A DNA stretch of 64,000 nucleotides. Source: Streptomyces iconiensis. Lineage in GTDB: Bacteria; Actinomycetota; Actinomycetes; Streptomycetales; Streptomycetaceae. The stretch is from positions 1 through 64,000 of the forward strand of contig NZ_JANCPR020000039.1 of NCBI RefSeq assembly GCF_028657195.3. The letters run 5' to 3'. Below, in pieces: positions 23,062 to 31,309 of the stretch. How positions within the stretch are numbered: position 1 is the stretch's first letter; every line of letters begins with the position of its first letter. The position numbers were made by a program, and so were the translations under genes. The notes under the pieces were generated by a model. The model worked only from the letters and a program-made list of their open reading frames with translations. It ran no database searches and was not told where the DNA came from.

Positions 23062-24498
23062 CTACGCACCGACACCCGCGCCCGCACTCGCCCCCGGACC
23101 CCCGTCCGGGCCTGCACTCGGCCCCGGCCCCCCGTCCGCACCCGCACCCGATCCCGAGTCCGCTCCTGACCCCGAGTCCGCTCCTGACCCCGCGCCCGCA
23201 CCCCGCGTCGGCCTCCCCTCCGGCCGCCGTGCGCGGTTGCGGACGTGGACGGCGATGCCGGCGAGCCCGGCGACGGCCAGGGCCTCAAGGCCGATGAGGT
23301 AGAAGGCCGGTGACAACTGGTTGCCGCTGGAGTCGATGAGGGCGGTGACGATGTACGGGGCGAACCCGCCGAACGCGGCGTTGGCGATGGAGTAGACGAT
23401 CGACAGGTAGGAGTTGCGGACGTTGCCCGGGGTGAGTTCCGACAGCATCGCCGGTGTCGGCCCCGCGGTGAGCCCGAGGAAGGCCGCGAACAGGACCACT
23501 CCGATTCCGATGCCCAACGCCCCGCCATGGATGAGGAGTTGGTAACAGGGAACGGCGAGCACCGCCAGCCCGGCCGCGCCCACCATCATGACCTTCCAGC
23601 GTGCGAAGCGGTCGGACAGCCAGCCGCCCAGCACGATGAAAGCGGCGTACGCCGTCAGCCCGACGAGCGAGGCGGTCAGCCCTTCGGAGAGTTCCCGGCC
23701 GAGCACACCGTCGAAGAACGTCGGGAGGAACTGGAGCGTGACATATCCGCCGGCCGTCCAGGACACGATCGCGGCGGTGCCCGCGACGATCATGCGCCAA
23801 TGGCCTCGGAAGACGTCCTTGACCGGGCTGTCGGCGACCTCGCCCTTCTCCTGCATGGCGGTGAAGGAGGGCGTCTCCTCGACGTGCCTGCGGATGTACC
23901 AGCCGCCGATGCCGAGGGGCAGGCCCAGCAGGAACGGGATGCGCCATCCGTCCGAGTAGAGGAAGTCGTGGCTCATCCAGCTCGTGAGCGCGGTACCGAG
24001 ACCGGCCGAGACGGCAAGGGCCACGGCGATGCTCGCGGCCTGCGCGGAACCGAACAGGCCGCGCCGCCGCGACGGCGCGTGCTCGAACAGCAGCGAGGCG
24101 GCGCCGCCGAACTCGCCGCCGGCCGACAGCCCTTGGACGAGACGCAGCACCGTGAGCGCGAGCGGTGCCAGGAATCCGGCGGAGGCGTACGAGGGCAGCG
24201 CTCCGATCAGCGTCGTCGCACCGGCCATGGTGAGAATGACGACGGACAGTACCCAGCGCCGCCCCCTCTTGTCGCCGAGGTGACCGAAGACGACCGCGCC
24301 GACCGGACGGAGGACGAACGCGGCACCGAAGATCGCCAGCGTGGCGAGAAGGCCGGTCAGCCCGTCGGAATCGGGGAAAAAGTTCTTGGCAAGAACGGGT
24401 GAGAAGTACCCGTAGATGGCGAAGTCGTACCACTCGACGAAGTTACCGGCGGCGGCTGCGACGACGATCTTGGTCTTGCCGGACCCCTTTGTCTTCAC
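23062..24498 (-). CDS. MHS-family MFS metabolite:proton symporter
   Basis: This 478-residue, 12-helix inner-membrane symporter belongs to the metabolite:H+ symporter family (relatives of ProP, KgtP, ShiA). The GTG at 24498 has AAAGGAGA upstream. Motifs seen: AGNFVEWYDFAIYGYFSPVLAKNFFP at the N-terminus, RPVGAVVFGHLGDKRGRRWVL (motif A), RLVQGLSAGGEFGGA and EHAPSRRRGLFGS. The C-terminal 50 residues are a Gly/Ala/Ser/Asp/Pro tail built from near-perfect 18-bp DNA repeats (about 23070-23215). MHS members import organic acids, betaines or amino acids. It is divergent from a LacI gene, and a LacI-type operator lies about 95 bases upstream, shared with the CoA-dependent operon. It most likely imports that operon's substrate. 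Confidence 0.9.
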   Translation of the reverse strand: MKTKGSGKTKIVVAAAAGNFVEWYDFAIYGYFSPVLAKNFFPDSDGLTGLLATLAIFGAAFVLRPVGAVVFGHLGDKRGRRWVLSVVILTMAGATTLIGALPSYASAGFLAPLALTVLRLVQGLSAGGEFGGAASLLFEHAPSRRRGLFGSAQAASIAVALAVSAGLGTALTSWMSHDFLYSDGWRIPFLLGLPLGIGGWYIRRHVEETPSFTAMQEKGEVADSPVKDVFRGHWRMIVAGTAAIVSWTAGGYVTLQFLPTFFDGVLGRELSEGLTASLVGLTAYAAFIVLGGWLSDRFARWKVMMVGAAGLAVLAVPCYQLLIHGGALGIGIGVVLFAAFLGLTAGPTPAMLSELTPGNVRNSYLSIVYSIANAAFGGFAPYIVTALIDSSGNQLSPAFYLIGLEALAVAGLAGIAVHVRNRARRPEGRPTRGAGAGSGADSGSGADSGSGAGADGGPGPSAGPDGGPGASAGAGVGA

Positions 24499-24587
24499 CG
24501 GGTCTCCTTTGGCAGTCGGACGGGCGGCTCCATCCGTCGCGCTGCGCGGGGATGTCTGTCGCTCGGCACTCAGAACCAGGCCGTTGC

Positions 24588-24616
24588 ACGATCTGGTATG
24601 ACGTTTTACCAGTCAA
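24588..24616 (-). promoter_or_regulatory. LacI-type operator and promoter of the MHS symporter
   Basis: TGGTATGACGTTTTACCA (24594-24611) is a near-perfect palindrome with a central CG. On the minus strand TTGACT (24611-24616) is followed by exactly 17 bases and GATCGT (24588-24593), so the operator fills the spacer of a plausible promoter. The rest of the 523-bp gap 24499-25021 shows no gene. Confidence 0.7.
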
Positions 24617-25021
24617 GCTAAGTCCCGGACGATGCGCCGTCAAGCAGTGCTGTGACCACGCCCCCGGCCCCGCCCCGGCGCTTCCCGCCCACCCGCACCG
24701 GGGCTCGGTGGCGTCCCGCCGAAGCCCCGCCGTGGAGGCGTGGTGGCGGTAACTACCCGTACGGGTAGGGGAGTTGAGGAGGCGGCGCGCCCGCTGTTCC
24801 GCAGGATGTGTGCCCGCCGTGCGGGCGCCGTGCGGACAGTGGGTGCCCGCCGTCCGCGCCGCGGGGAACCGGCCGCACGTGAGGGACGGACCAGGGCGCG
24901 GTGCGAACGGTCCGGCGTGGCCCCGCATGCCGCGTAAGGCCCCGGCCAGGTGCCGGGGCACGCGCTGGAGCAGGGGCGATCAAGCTAGTGTGGGGAGCAG
25001 CCTTGGGGAGGATTGCACACG

Positions 25022-26038
25022 ATGGCCACTCTCGCTGATGTAGCGAAGCGGGCAGGGGTGTCGGTCGGGGTCGTCTCCCGACTGCTCAACGGTGACGACA
25101 CCCTCCGCGCACGCGAGGAGACGAAGCAGCGGGTCAGGGCCGCGGCGGCGGAACTGGAGTACACGCCGAACTACGCCGCGCGCGCACTGCGCAAATCCAG
25201 GGTCGGCGTGATCGGCCTGGCGGTGCACGACGCGAGCAACCCCGTCTACAGCGAGATCATCGCGGGCGCCCAGGCCGAGGCGACGAAGGCGGGTTACGCG
25301 CTCATGCTGTCGGACGTCGACGCGCTCGCCACGGACGACGAGAGGTTCAAGCGGTTCGTCTCCGGCGGTGCGATCGACGGGCTGCTCCTCCAGCGGGCCG
25401 GTACCTCGGCCGACGCCCTGGTGTCGAAGATCGCCTCGGGCGAAGTGCCGACCGTGCTGCTCAACGACCACACCAGGGGCGCCATCGGCAGTGTCGCCGT
25501 CGACGACTACGCGGCGGCCCGTCTCGCGGTCTCGCATCTGATCGAGCTGGGGCACAGGGACATCGCTCTGCTCCAGGTCGACGGGCCCCGTAGCCGTGCG
25601 ACCCGTCGGCGCAAGGGCTGGGCCGACGCGCTGGAGGCGGCAGGGCTGGAGGCGCGGGCTTCCCGCGTCTTCCGCGGTGGGCACACCGCCGAGCAGGGCT
25701 ATCGCGGCATGAGCGAACTGCTCATGGAACCCACCCTGCCCACGGCCGTGTTCGCGGCCAATGTGCTCTCCGCCGTCGGTGCGCTCAGTGCCGCGTACGA
25801 CAGGGATGTGCAGGTGCCCGACGGTATTTCGCTGGTCGGTCTCCACGATGTCTTCGTCGCCGACTTCCTCCAGCCGCGGCTCACGGTGGTGCGCCTTCCG
25901 CTCTTCGAGCTGGGCGCCAGGGCGGTCACGCTGCTCCTGAGCCAGATGGAGAACGAGCCGGCCCGGCACGAGAGCATCCAGACGCCGGAGCCCGTCATGG
26001 TGCTCCGCGCCTCCACGGCTCCGCCCGCGCGTCACTGA
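25022..26038 (+). CDS. LacI-family repressor
   Basis: This 338-residue regulator has the LacI helix-turn-helix (residues 1-50: MATLADVAKRAGVSVGVVSRLLN, then hinge YTPNYAARALRKSR) and a periplasmic-binding-protein-like sensor domain (about 60-330: VGVIGLAVHDASNPVYSEIIAGAQ, VAVDDYAAARLAVSHLIELGHRDIALL, VQVPDGISLVGLHD). The ATG at 25022 follows GGGGAGGA. It sits between the MHS symporter (divergent) and the catabolic operon (same strand), and both have an almost identical 18-bp LacI-type operator upstream. No such site is visible before the lacI gene itself. It probably represses both in the absence of the substrate or its CoA derivative. Confidence 0.92.
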   Translation: MATLADVAKRAGVSVGVVSRLLNGDDTLRAREETKQRVRAAAAELEYTPNYAARALRKSRVGVIGLAVHDASNPVYSEIIAGAQAEATKAGYALMLSDVDALATDDERFKRFVSGGAIDGLLLQRAGTSADALVSKIASGEVPTVLLNDHTRGAIGSVAVDDYAAARLAVSHLIELGHRDIALLQVDGPRSRATRRRKGWADALEAAGLEARASRVFRGGHTAEQGYRGMSELLMEPTLPTAVFAANVLSAVGALSAAYDRDVQVPDGISLVGLHDVFVADFLQPRLTVVRLPLFELGARAVTLLLSQMENEPARHESIQTPEPVMVLRASTAPPARH

Positions 26039-26051
26039 CCGAAACCCGCCT

Positions 26052-26098
26052 TTGCCCGGCCCGGGGAGAAGAGGCTAGGGTGGTAAGGCGTTTTACCA
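26052..26098 (+). promoter_or_regulatory. Promoter and LacI-type operator of the CoA-catabolic operon
   Basis: TTGCCC (26052-26057), 18 bases, TAGGGT (26076-26081), followed directly by the operator TGGTAAGGCGTTTTACCA (26081-26098). This operator matches the one before the MHS symporter at 16 of 18 positions. The arrangement suggests repression of transcription initiation. Confidence 0.72.
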
Positions 26099-26188
26099 AC
26101 CTGATGCCCACCCGGCGCGTGACCCGGTGCCGCAGCGTGCCGACCGGCCCGGAGTGTGGCGTCTGACGAGCCGGACGAGGAGGTCTTG

Positions 26189-27394
26189 ATGCGGAACGCG
26201 AGCCGCCTTCAAGGAATCACCTGGGACCACCCGCGCGGCATCGACGCCCTCCGTGCGGCCGGCGACGAGTTCGCACGGGCAACGGGGACGGCGATCGACT
26301 GGACCGTCCGTTCGCTGCGGGAGTTCGAGGACACCCCGGTGGTCGAACTGGCGGCGGCGTACGACCTCGTCGCGCTCGATCACCCGTTCATCGGTGACGC
26401 GGTGGACGCCGGTGCGCTGCTGCCGCTCGAGACCGTTTTCCTCCCCGGCGAACTGGCCGAACGGGCCGGGGACTCGGCCGGTGCCAGCCATGACAGCTAC
26501 CACTGGCAGGGGCGCCAGTGGGGCGGCGCCGTCGACGCCGCGTGCATGGTCGGCGCCCATCGCGCGGGCGCCGTTGCGCGCGAGGAGATACCGGACCGCT
26601 GGGACGACGTCCCCGGGTTCGCGCGGCGCCACGGGCAGGACGCGGTGCTGCTGGCCGCCAACCCGACCCACCTGTGGGGCACCGTGCTGTCCCTGTGCGA
26701 AGCGGGCGCGAACACCGCCGTCGGTCCCCCTGGCGGCTGGCGGCGCGGCGCCGACGGGCGCCCGTACTGGTGGGAGGACACCGGGATCGACCCCGCTGTG
26801 CTGGGCGAAGCGGTCGAACGGGCCCGCCATCTGCTGGCGTTGTGCGCCCCCGAGTCGCTGGAGAGCGATCCGGTCACCGTCCTCGAACGCCTCGCCGGCG
26901 CCGACGACCGCGCGCTGTACAGCCCGCTGGTGTTCGGCTACATCACCTACGCCAGACCCGGTGAGCGCGAAGCGCTGGTGGCGTTCAGCGACGCACCGCG
27001 GATCGGCGAGGCCCCCGTCGGCACGCTGACGGGAGGGGTGGGGCTCGCCGTCTCGGCCGGCTCGGCCGGCTCGGCCGCCGGAAGGGAAGCGGCGGCGTTC
27101 GTACGCTTCGCGACCTCGGCCGATACGCAGGCAGGATGCGCACACGACGCCGGAGGGCAGGCGGGCCGCCGCTCCGTGTGGACGGACGAACGGGTCGACG
27201 CCGAGGTCACGCACTTCTACCGGGACACCCTCGCCACGATGGACCGCTCGTTCCTGCGCCCCCGGCTCCCCGGCTACCCGGCCTACCAGCGTGCGGCGGC
27301 GGAGACGCTGCACAGCGGCGTGGTCACCGACGTACGGACGCGGGAGATCGTGACCTCGCTCGGACAGCTGTGGCGCAAATATGTCCGCGTCTGA
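26189..27394 (+). CDS. Solute-binding-protein-like protein without export signal
   Basis: This 401-residue protein resembles family 1 extracellular solute-binding proteins in pattern (GITWDHPRGIDALRAAGDEFARATG, YDLVALDHPFIGDAVDAGALLPL, HRAGAVAREEIPDRWDDVPGFAR, the Trp-rich binding region, and a late TERVDAEVTHFYRDTLATMDRSFLRPRLPGYPAY-type region of short pieces). There is no signal peptide or lipobox at the start chosen by the strong GAGGAGG site (ATG 26189), nor with the longer start. No ABC permease or ATPase gene is near. It is the first gene of the operon and overlaps the CoA-ligase gene by 14 bp. It may be a cytosolic ligand-binding or sensory protein derived from an SBP. Fold assignment is moderate; function is unknown. 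Confidence 0.65.
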   Translation: MRNASRLQGITWDHPRGIDALRAAGDEFARATGTAIDWTVRSLREFEDTPVVELAAAYDLVALDHPFIGDAVDAGALLPLETVFLPGELAERAGDSAGASHDSYHWQGRQWGGAVDAACMVGAHRAGAVAREEIPDRWDDVPGFARRHGQDAVLLAANPTHLWGTVLSLCEAGANTAVGPPGGWRRGADGRPYWWEDTGIDPAVLGEAVERARHLLALCAPESLESDPVTVLERLAGADDRALYSPLVFGYITYARPGEREALVAFSDAPRIGEAPVGTLTGGVGLAVSAGSAGSAAGREAAAFVRFATSADTQAGCAHDAGGQAGRRSVWTDERVDAEVTHFYRDTLATMDRSFLRPRLPGYPAYQRAAAETLHSGVVTDVRTREIVTSLGQLWRKYVRV

Positions 27395-29075
27395 TCCAGG
27401 ACCGGGCGGCGCCAGCGCCCGCACCGCCGCCGGGGCCGGCACCGTCGCGCGGCCCCGCACCATCGCGGAACAGTTCGCGCGCGTCGAATCCGCCTACGGA
27501 GACCGCCGGGCTCTGCGTGCGGCGACGGCCGGGGCTGAGCCGGTCGCTGAGGGGCAGGAGGCTTCCGGCTGGCTGACGTTCGCCGAGGTCGCGGAGTTGG
27601 CCGGGGCAGCCGTCGCACATCTGGCAGGGCAGGGCGCGGTCGCCGGCGACCGGATCGTTCTCGCGCTGCCGAACAGTGTGGTGCTCCGCGTCCTCGACCG
27701 GGCCGTACTCGGCGCCGGGCTCGTACGGGTGGCGCTCTCCCCACGGCTGCACGCCCGCGAGATCGCCGGCATCGCGGCCGACTGCGGGGCCCGGGTGGTC
27801 TGCTGCGGCCCCGAGGCAGCGGCCGGCATCCGTACGGCTCTCGCCGCCGTCGGATCGGCGGCCACGGTGACGGCCTGTTCCGACCGTTCCGGCCGCTCCG
27901 CCGGCTCCCCCCGTCCTTCCGGTACGGCACCGCGGCCCGGCCGTCCGGACGCGGCGCTCTCCCCGGCGTCGTTGGCTGAGCAGGCGCGTGCACCGCTCCC
28001 CGTATGGCCCGCACCGGCTCCTTCCGACACCGCGATGCTGATGTACAGCTCAGGGACGACCGGTCGCCCCAAAGGCGCCGTCGTCACGCACGCGGCCTGG
28101 GTGGCGCAGACGGACCGGGCGCTGGGCGAACTGCCGTCGGTCGGACCCGGCGACGTGGTTCTCGCGGTGGCGCCCATGAGCCACTTCGGCGGGTCGATCG
28201 GGCTCGACTGCGCCGTGAGCGGCGCGGCAACGGTGACGATGGCGCGCTTCGACCCTCGTACGGTCCTGGAGGCCGTCGCGGCGTACGGCGTGACGGTCAT
28301 CCCGCTGGCGCCGATCATGCTCGAACGGGTGGCGCGTGCGGCGGGCGGACCGCTGGCCTCCCTGCGAGGCGTCAGGGCCGTGCCGTACGGCGGCTCGCCC
28401 ATCGGCGCCGACTCCCTGGCGCTGGCCGAGCGGGTCTTCCCGGGCGTTCTCACCCAGTTCTACGGGCTGGCCGAGGCGCTGGCGCCGCTCACGGTGCTCT
28501 CGCCAGCCGACCACGCCTCGGGGGTGCCGGAGCGCCTGGGTTCCGCGGGGCGGGCCGTCGGCGGTGTCGAGCTGCGGCTCGTCGGCGAAGAGATCGTGGT
28601 GCGCTGCGACACCGTGATGGCCGGTTACTGGAACCGCCCCGAGCTGACCGCTGAGGCGGTCCACGACGGCTGGTTCCGTACCGGCGACCTGGCCCGTGTC
28701 GACGCCGACGGCTATGTCCATCTCACCGGCCGCTCCAGCGAGTTGATCGTGACCGGCGGGTTCAACGTCCAACCCGCCGAGGTCGAGCGGGTGGTCGCCG
28801 AGGTACCCGGAGTGAGCGAGGTCGCCGTCGTGGGCCTGCCCCACCCGGTGTGGGGCGAGGGCATCACGGCCGCGGTCGTACTCGACGGCGGCCCGGCCAC
28901 CGGCACCCCGGGCGAGGGCGTCCTCGCCGGCATCGCGCACGCCTGCGCCGCGGCGCTGGCCGGCTACAAGAAACCCGTGGCGGTGCACGCCGTACCGGAG
29001 ATCCCCAGGAACCCCGCAGGCAAGATCGACCGCAGGACGCTGCGGCAGCTGCTGTCCGACCGAGAGGAACACTGA
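27381..29075 (+). CDS. Acyl-CoA/carboxylate-CoA ligase (AMP-forming)
   Basis: This 564-residue ANL-superfamily ligase activates a carboxylate with ATP and CoA. Motifs in order: P-loop LMYSSGTTGRPKGAVV (about 215-230), adenine region QFYGLAEAL, GYWNRPELT then GWFRTGDLARVDADGYVHLTGR (hinge Asp), and the catalytic Lys motif NPAGKIDRRTLRQL near the C-terminus. A disordered Gly/Ala segment at the start and an Ala/Pro-rich insert (about 165-200) are additional. The ATG overlaps the preceding stop by 14 bp, and the CoA transferase gene follows after two bases. In context it would activate the imported carboxylate, similar in role to CaiC or benzoate/crotonobetaine CoA ligases. Substrate specificity cannot be read. 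Confidence 0.92.
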   Translation: MSASDPGPGGASARTAAGAGTVARPRTIAEQFARVESAYGDRRALRAATAGAEPVAEGQEASGWLTFAEVAELAGAAVAHLAGQGAVAGDRIVLALPNSVVLRVLDRAVLGAGLVRVALSPRLHAREIAGIAADCGARVVCCGPEAAAGIRTALAAVGSAATVTACSDRSGRSAGSPRPSGTAPRPGRPDAALSPASLAEQARAPLPVWPAPAPSDTAMLMYSSGTTGRPKGAVVTHAAWVAQTDRALGELPSVGPGDVVLAVAPMSHFGGSIGLDCAVSGAATVTMARFDPRTVLEAVAAYGVTVIPLAPIMLERVARAAGGPLASLRGVRAVPYGGSPIGADSLALAERVFPGVLTQFYGLAEALAPLTVLSPADHASGVPERLGSAGRAVGGVELRLVGEEIVVRCDTVMAGYWNRPELTAEAVHDGWFRTGDLARVDADGYVHLTGRSSELIVTGGFNVQPAEVERVVAEVPGVSEVAVVGLPHPVWGEGITAAVVLDGGPATGTPGEGVLAGIAHACAAALAGYKKPVAVHAVPEIPRNPAGKIDRRTLRQLLSDREEH

Positions 29076-29077
29076 GC

Positions 29078-30244
29078 ATGCAAGCGCTCGACGCCATCCG
29101 CGTCCTCGACTTCACACAGATGATGCTGGGCCCGTACGCCACCCAGGTACTGGCCGACCTCGGTGCCGATGTCATCAAGGTGGAACGCCCGGCGGGGGAG
29201 TGGGAACGCGACCTCTCCATGATGGGCGGGTACGTGGACGGGGAGTCCGCCGCGTTCCTCGCGATGAACCGCAACAAGCGCTCGGTGGCGCTCGACCTGA
29301 AGGACCCGGGCGCCAAAGAGGCGTTGCTGAAGCTGGGCGCGACATGCGACGTCGTCGTCGAGAACTTCCGCCCCGGCGTGATGGACCGACTCGGCCTCGG
29401 ATACGAGGACTTCAAGGCCGTCAGGGAGGACATCGTCTACTGCTCGGGCTCGGGCTGGGGCCAGGACACCGGCTTCGCCAGGGAGGGCAGGCCGGGCCAG
29501 GACCTGCTCATCCAGTCGATGTCGGGGCTCGCCGCTTCGACGGGCCGCGCCACCGATCCGCCCACCCCGGCGGGAACGGCCATCGTCGACCACGCCACCG
29601 CGCTCACCCTCGCCAACGGCATACTGGCCGCGCTCATCGCCCGCAACACCCACGGCATCGGCCAGCGGGTCGAGGTGGATCTGTACTCGACCGCGATCGC
29701 GATGCAGTGCCAGGAGATCTCCGCTTTCACGAACCAGGGCACGGAGTACCAGCGTTCGCAATCCGGCATCGGCCAGGCGTGGCTGTCGGCGCCGTTCGGT
29801 GTCTACGAGGCCCGTGACGGCTGGCTCGCCATCGCGATGGCGCCGCTCGAAACGGTCGCTGCGGCCGTCGGCTGCACCGGCCTCGCCGACTTCGACGCCT
29901 GGGCCCAACGGGACGAGGCCAAAAGGGCACTTGAGGCGGTCACCCGGACGAACACCGTCGAGCACTGGCTCGACGCACTGCTCCCGGCCGGCGTCTGGGC
30001 GGCACGGGTGCGCACCACCAAGGAGGCGGTGGACGAGCTGCGTCACGAGGGCTCGGACCTGCTGGTGAACCTCGAAGGACCGGCGGGTACGCCGATCGAA
30101 CTCGTGGGATGCCCCGTCTCGCTCAGCGCGACGCCCTGGCGGCAGCGCCTCGCCCCGCCACGGACGGGCGAGCACACGGCGGCCGTACTCGGCGAGGTGC
30201 TCGACGCGCGGAGCGTGGCCCGCCTGGTCGGTGATGCCAGGTGA
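29078..30244 (+). CDS. CaiB/BaiF-type (family III) CoA transferase
   Basis: This 388-residue class III CoA transferase has the typical opening ALDAIRVLDFTQMMLGPYATQVLADLGADVIKVERP, then NRNKRSVALDLKDP, the catalytic aspartate Asp142 in RPGQDLLIQSMSG, and the C-terminal VGCPVSLSATPWR. These proteins swap CoA between an acyl-CoA and a free acid without free intermediates. GAGAGGA lies upstream of the ATG at 29078. It starts two bases after the ligase stop, and its stop overlaps the crotonase start (GTGA). Having both a ligase and a transferase suggests ATP-dependent priming followed by CoA recycling between substrate and product, as in carnitine/crotonobetaine metabolism. Confidence 0.93.
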   Translation: MQALDAIRVLDFTQMMLGPYATQVLADLGADVIKVERPAGEWERDLSMMGGYVDGESAAFLAMNRNKRSVALDLKDPGAKEALLKLGATCDVVVENFRPGVMDRLGLGYEDFKAVREDIVYCSGSGWGQDTGFAREGRPGQDLLIQSMSGLAASTGRATDPPTPAGTAIVDHATALTLANGILAALIARNTHGIGQRVEVDLYSTAIAMQCQEISAFTNQGTEYQRSQSGIGQAWLSAPFGVYEARDGWLAIAMAPLETVAAAVGCTGLADFDAWAQRDEAKRALEAVTRTNTVEHWLDALLPAGVWAARVRTTKEAVDELRHEGSDLLVNLEGPAGTPIELVGCPVSLSATPWRQRLAPPRTGEHTAAVLGEVLDARSVARLVGDAR

Positions 30245-31185
30245 GTACGGGCCATGAGCAACCCTCCGTGACGGCGGGACAGGTCGAGTACCCGCACCCG
30301 CACCTGGCGGTCCAGGATCACCCGGCCCACCCAGTCCACCCAGCCCACGCGGTCCACATGGTCGGTGACGGCGGTGGGAGCAGGGGCGGGAGCGGGAGCG
30401 CGGGCGGCGAAGAGGGCGGCGACCGTGACGACGACCGCGGGACCGTACGGGTGCTGAGGATCGACCGCGAGGACAAGCTGGGCGCGCTGTCGGGCGAACT
30501 CGTCGCGGCACTCGGCGAACAGATCGTCCGTGTCCGGCAGGACCGTGGCGTCCGTGCGGTGGTCCTCACCGGCACCGGTCGCGGCTTCATCGCGGGCGCC
30601 GACGTGGGCGAGTACTCCGGTGCGAGCACCGACGCGTTCATGGAGTACCAGCGCAGGTCACGCCAGGTCTTCGACTCGCTCGAACGACTGCCGCAGCCCA
30701 GCGTCGCCGCAGTGAACGGCTACGCCTTCGGCGGCGGTTTCGAGATCGCGCTCTGCTGCGACTTCATCGTCGCCTCCCGCCGCGCCAGGTTCGCGCTGCC
30801 CGAGGTCACCCTCGGCCTGATCCCGGGCGGCGGGGGCACCCAGCGGCTGGCGAGGGCGGCGGGTACCAGGTTCGCCAAGGAGCTGGTGATGACCGGCCGC
30901 AGGGTGAGCGCCGACGAAGCAGCACGCCGTGGCCTGGTGACCGAGGTCGCCGAACCGGAGGAGCTGACGGCACGCGCCCTCGCCTTCGCCGCTCTCCTCG
31001 CGACGCGGGCGCCCCTGGCGGTGCGCGAGGCCAAGCGGGTCATCGACGGGGGAGTGGGCCAGGCACTGGACGCGGCGCTCACGGCCGAGCAGTCGGCGCT
31101 GGGCGGGCTCTTCGGCTCCGCCGACGGCCAGGAAGGCATCGCCGCCTTCATGGAGAAGCGCGCCCCCCGCTTCAAGGGCGCCTGA
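30241..31185 (+). CDS. Enoyl-CoA hydratase/isomerase (crotonase) with His/Pro-rich N-terminal extension
   Basis: This 314-residue crotonase-fold protein has a core (about 65-314) with oxyanion-hole motifs GFIAGADVGEYS and NGYAFGGGFEIALCCDF, the first catalytic Glu in GGGFEIAL and the second in ALPEVTLGLIPGGGGTQRLAR. Both glutamates are kept, as in hydratases. The first 65 residues are unusual: a His/Pro/Ala run (DHPAHPVHPAHAVHM) then a Gly/Ser/acidic linker, absent from normal crotonases and possibly metal-binding or disordered. The GTG start overlaps the CoA transferase stop. As the last gene of the operon it would hydrate or isomerise the activated unsaturated acid. Confidence 0.9.
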   Translation: MSTGHEQPSVTAGQVEYPHPHLAVQDHPAHPVHPAHAVHMVGDGGGSRGGSGSAGGEEGGDRDDDRGTVRVLRIDREDKLGALSGELVAALGEQIVRVRQDRGVRAVVLTGTGRGFIAGADVGEYSGASTDAFMEYQRRSRQVFDSLERLPQPSVAAVNGYAFGGGFEIALCCDFIVASRRARFALPEVTLGLIPGGGGTQRLARAAGTRFAKELVMTGRRVSADEAARRGLVTEVAEPEELTARALAFAALLATRAPLAVREAKRVIDGGVGQALDAALTAEQSALGGLFGSADGQEGIAAFMEKRAPRFKGA

Positions 31186-31219
31186 CACCGCCCGCCCGTA
31201 GCTCGCGCCCCGCTCGTAG

Positions 31220-31258
31220 CCCGCCCGTCCCGGCAGGGTGACAGCCGGGACGGGCGGG
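31220..31258. terminator. Bidirectional hairpin between crotonase and MFS genes
   Basis: A perfect 15-bp inverted repeat starting CCCGCCCGTCCCGGC with a 9-base loop lies between the convergent gene ends at 31185 and 31310. Confidence 0.7.
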
Positions 31259-31309
31259 ACGGGCGGGCGTGGAGACAGGGGGAGACGGGCGTGGGGCAGG
31301 GGAGAGTGG

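Noticed and set aside
24740..24937. 65-codon plus-strand frame between the MHS and LacI genes
   Set aside because: Arg/Ala/Gly-rich, overlaps alternative frames of similar length on both strands and lacks a ribosome site.
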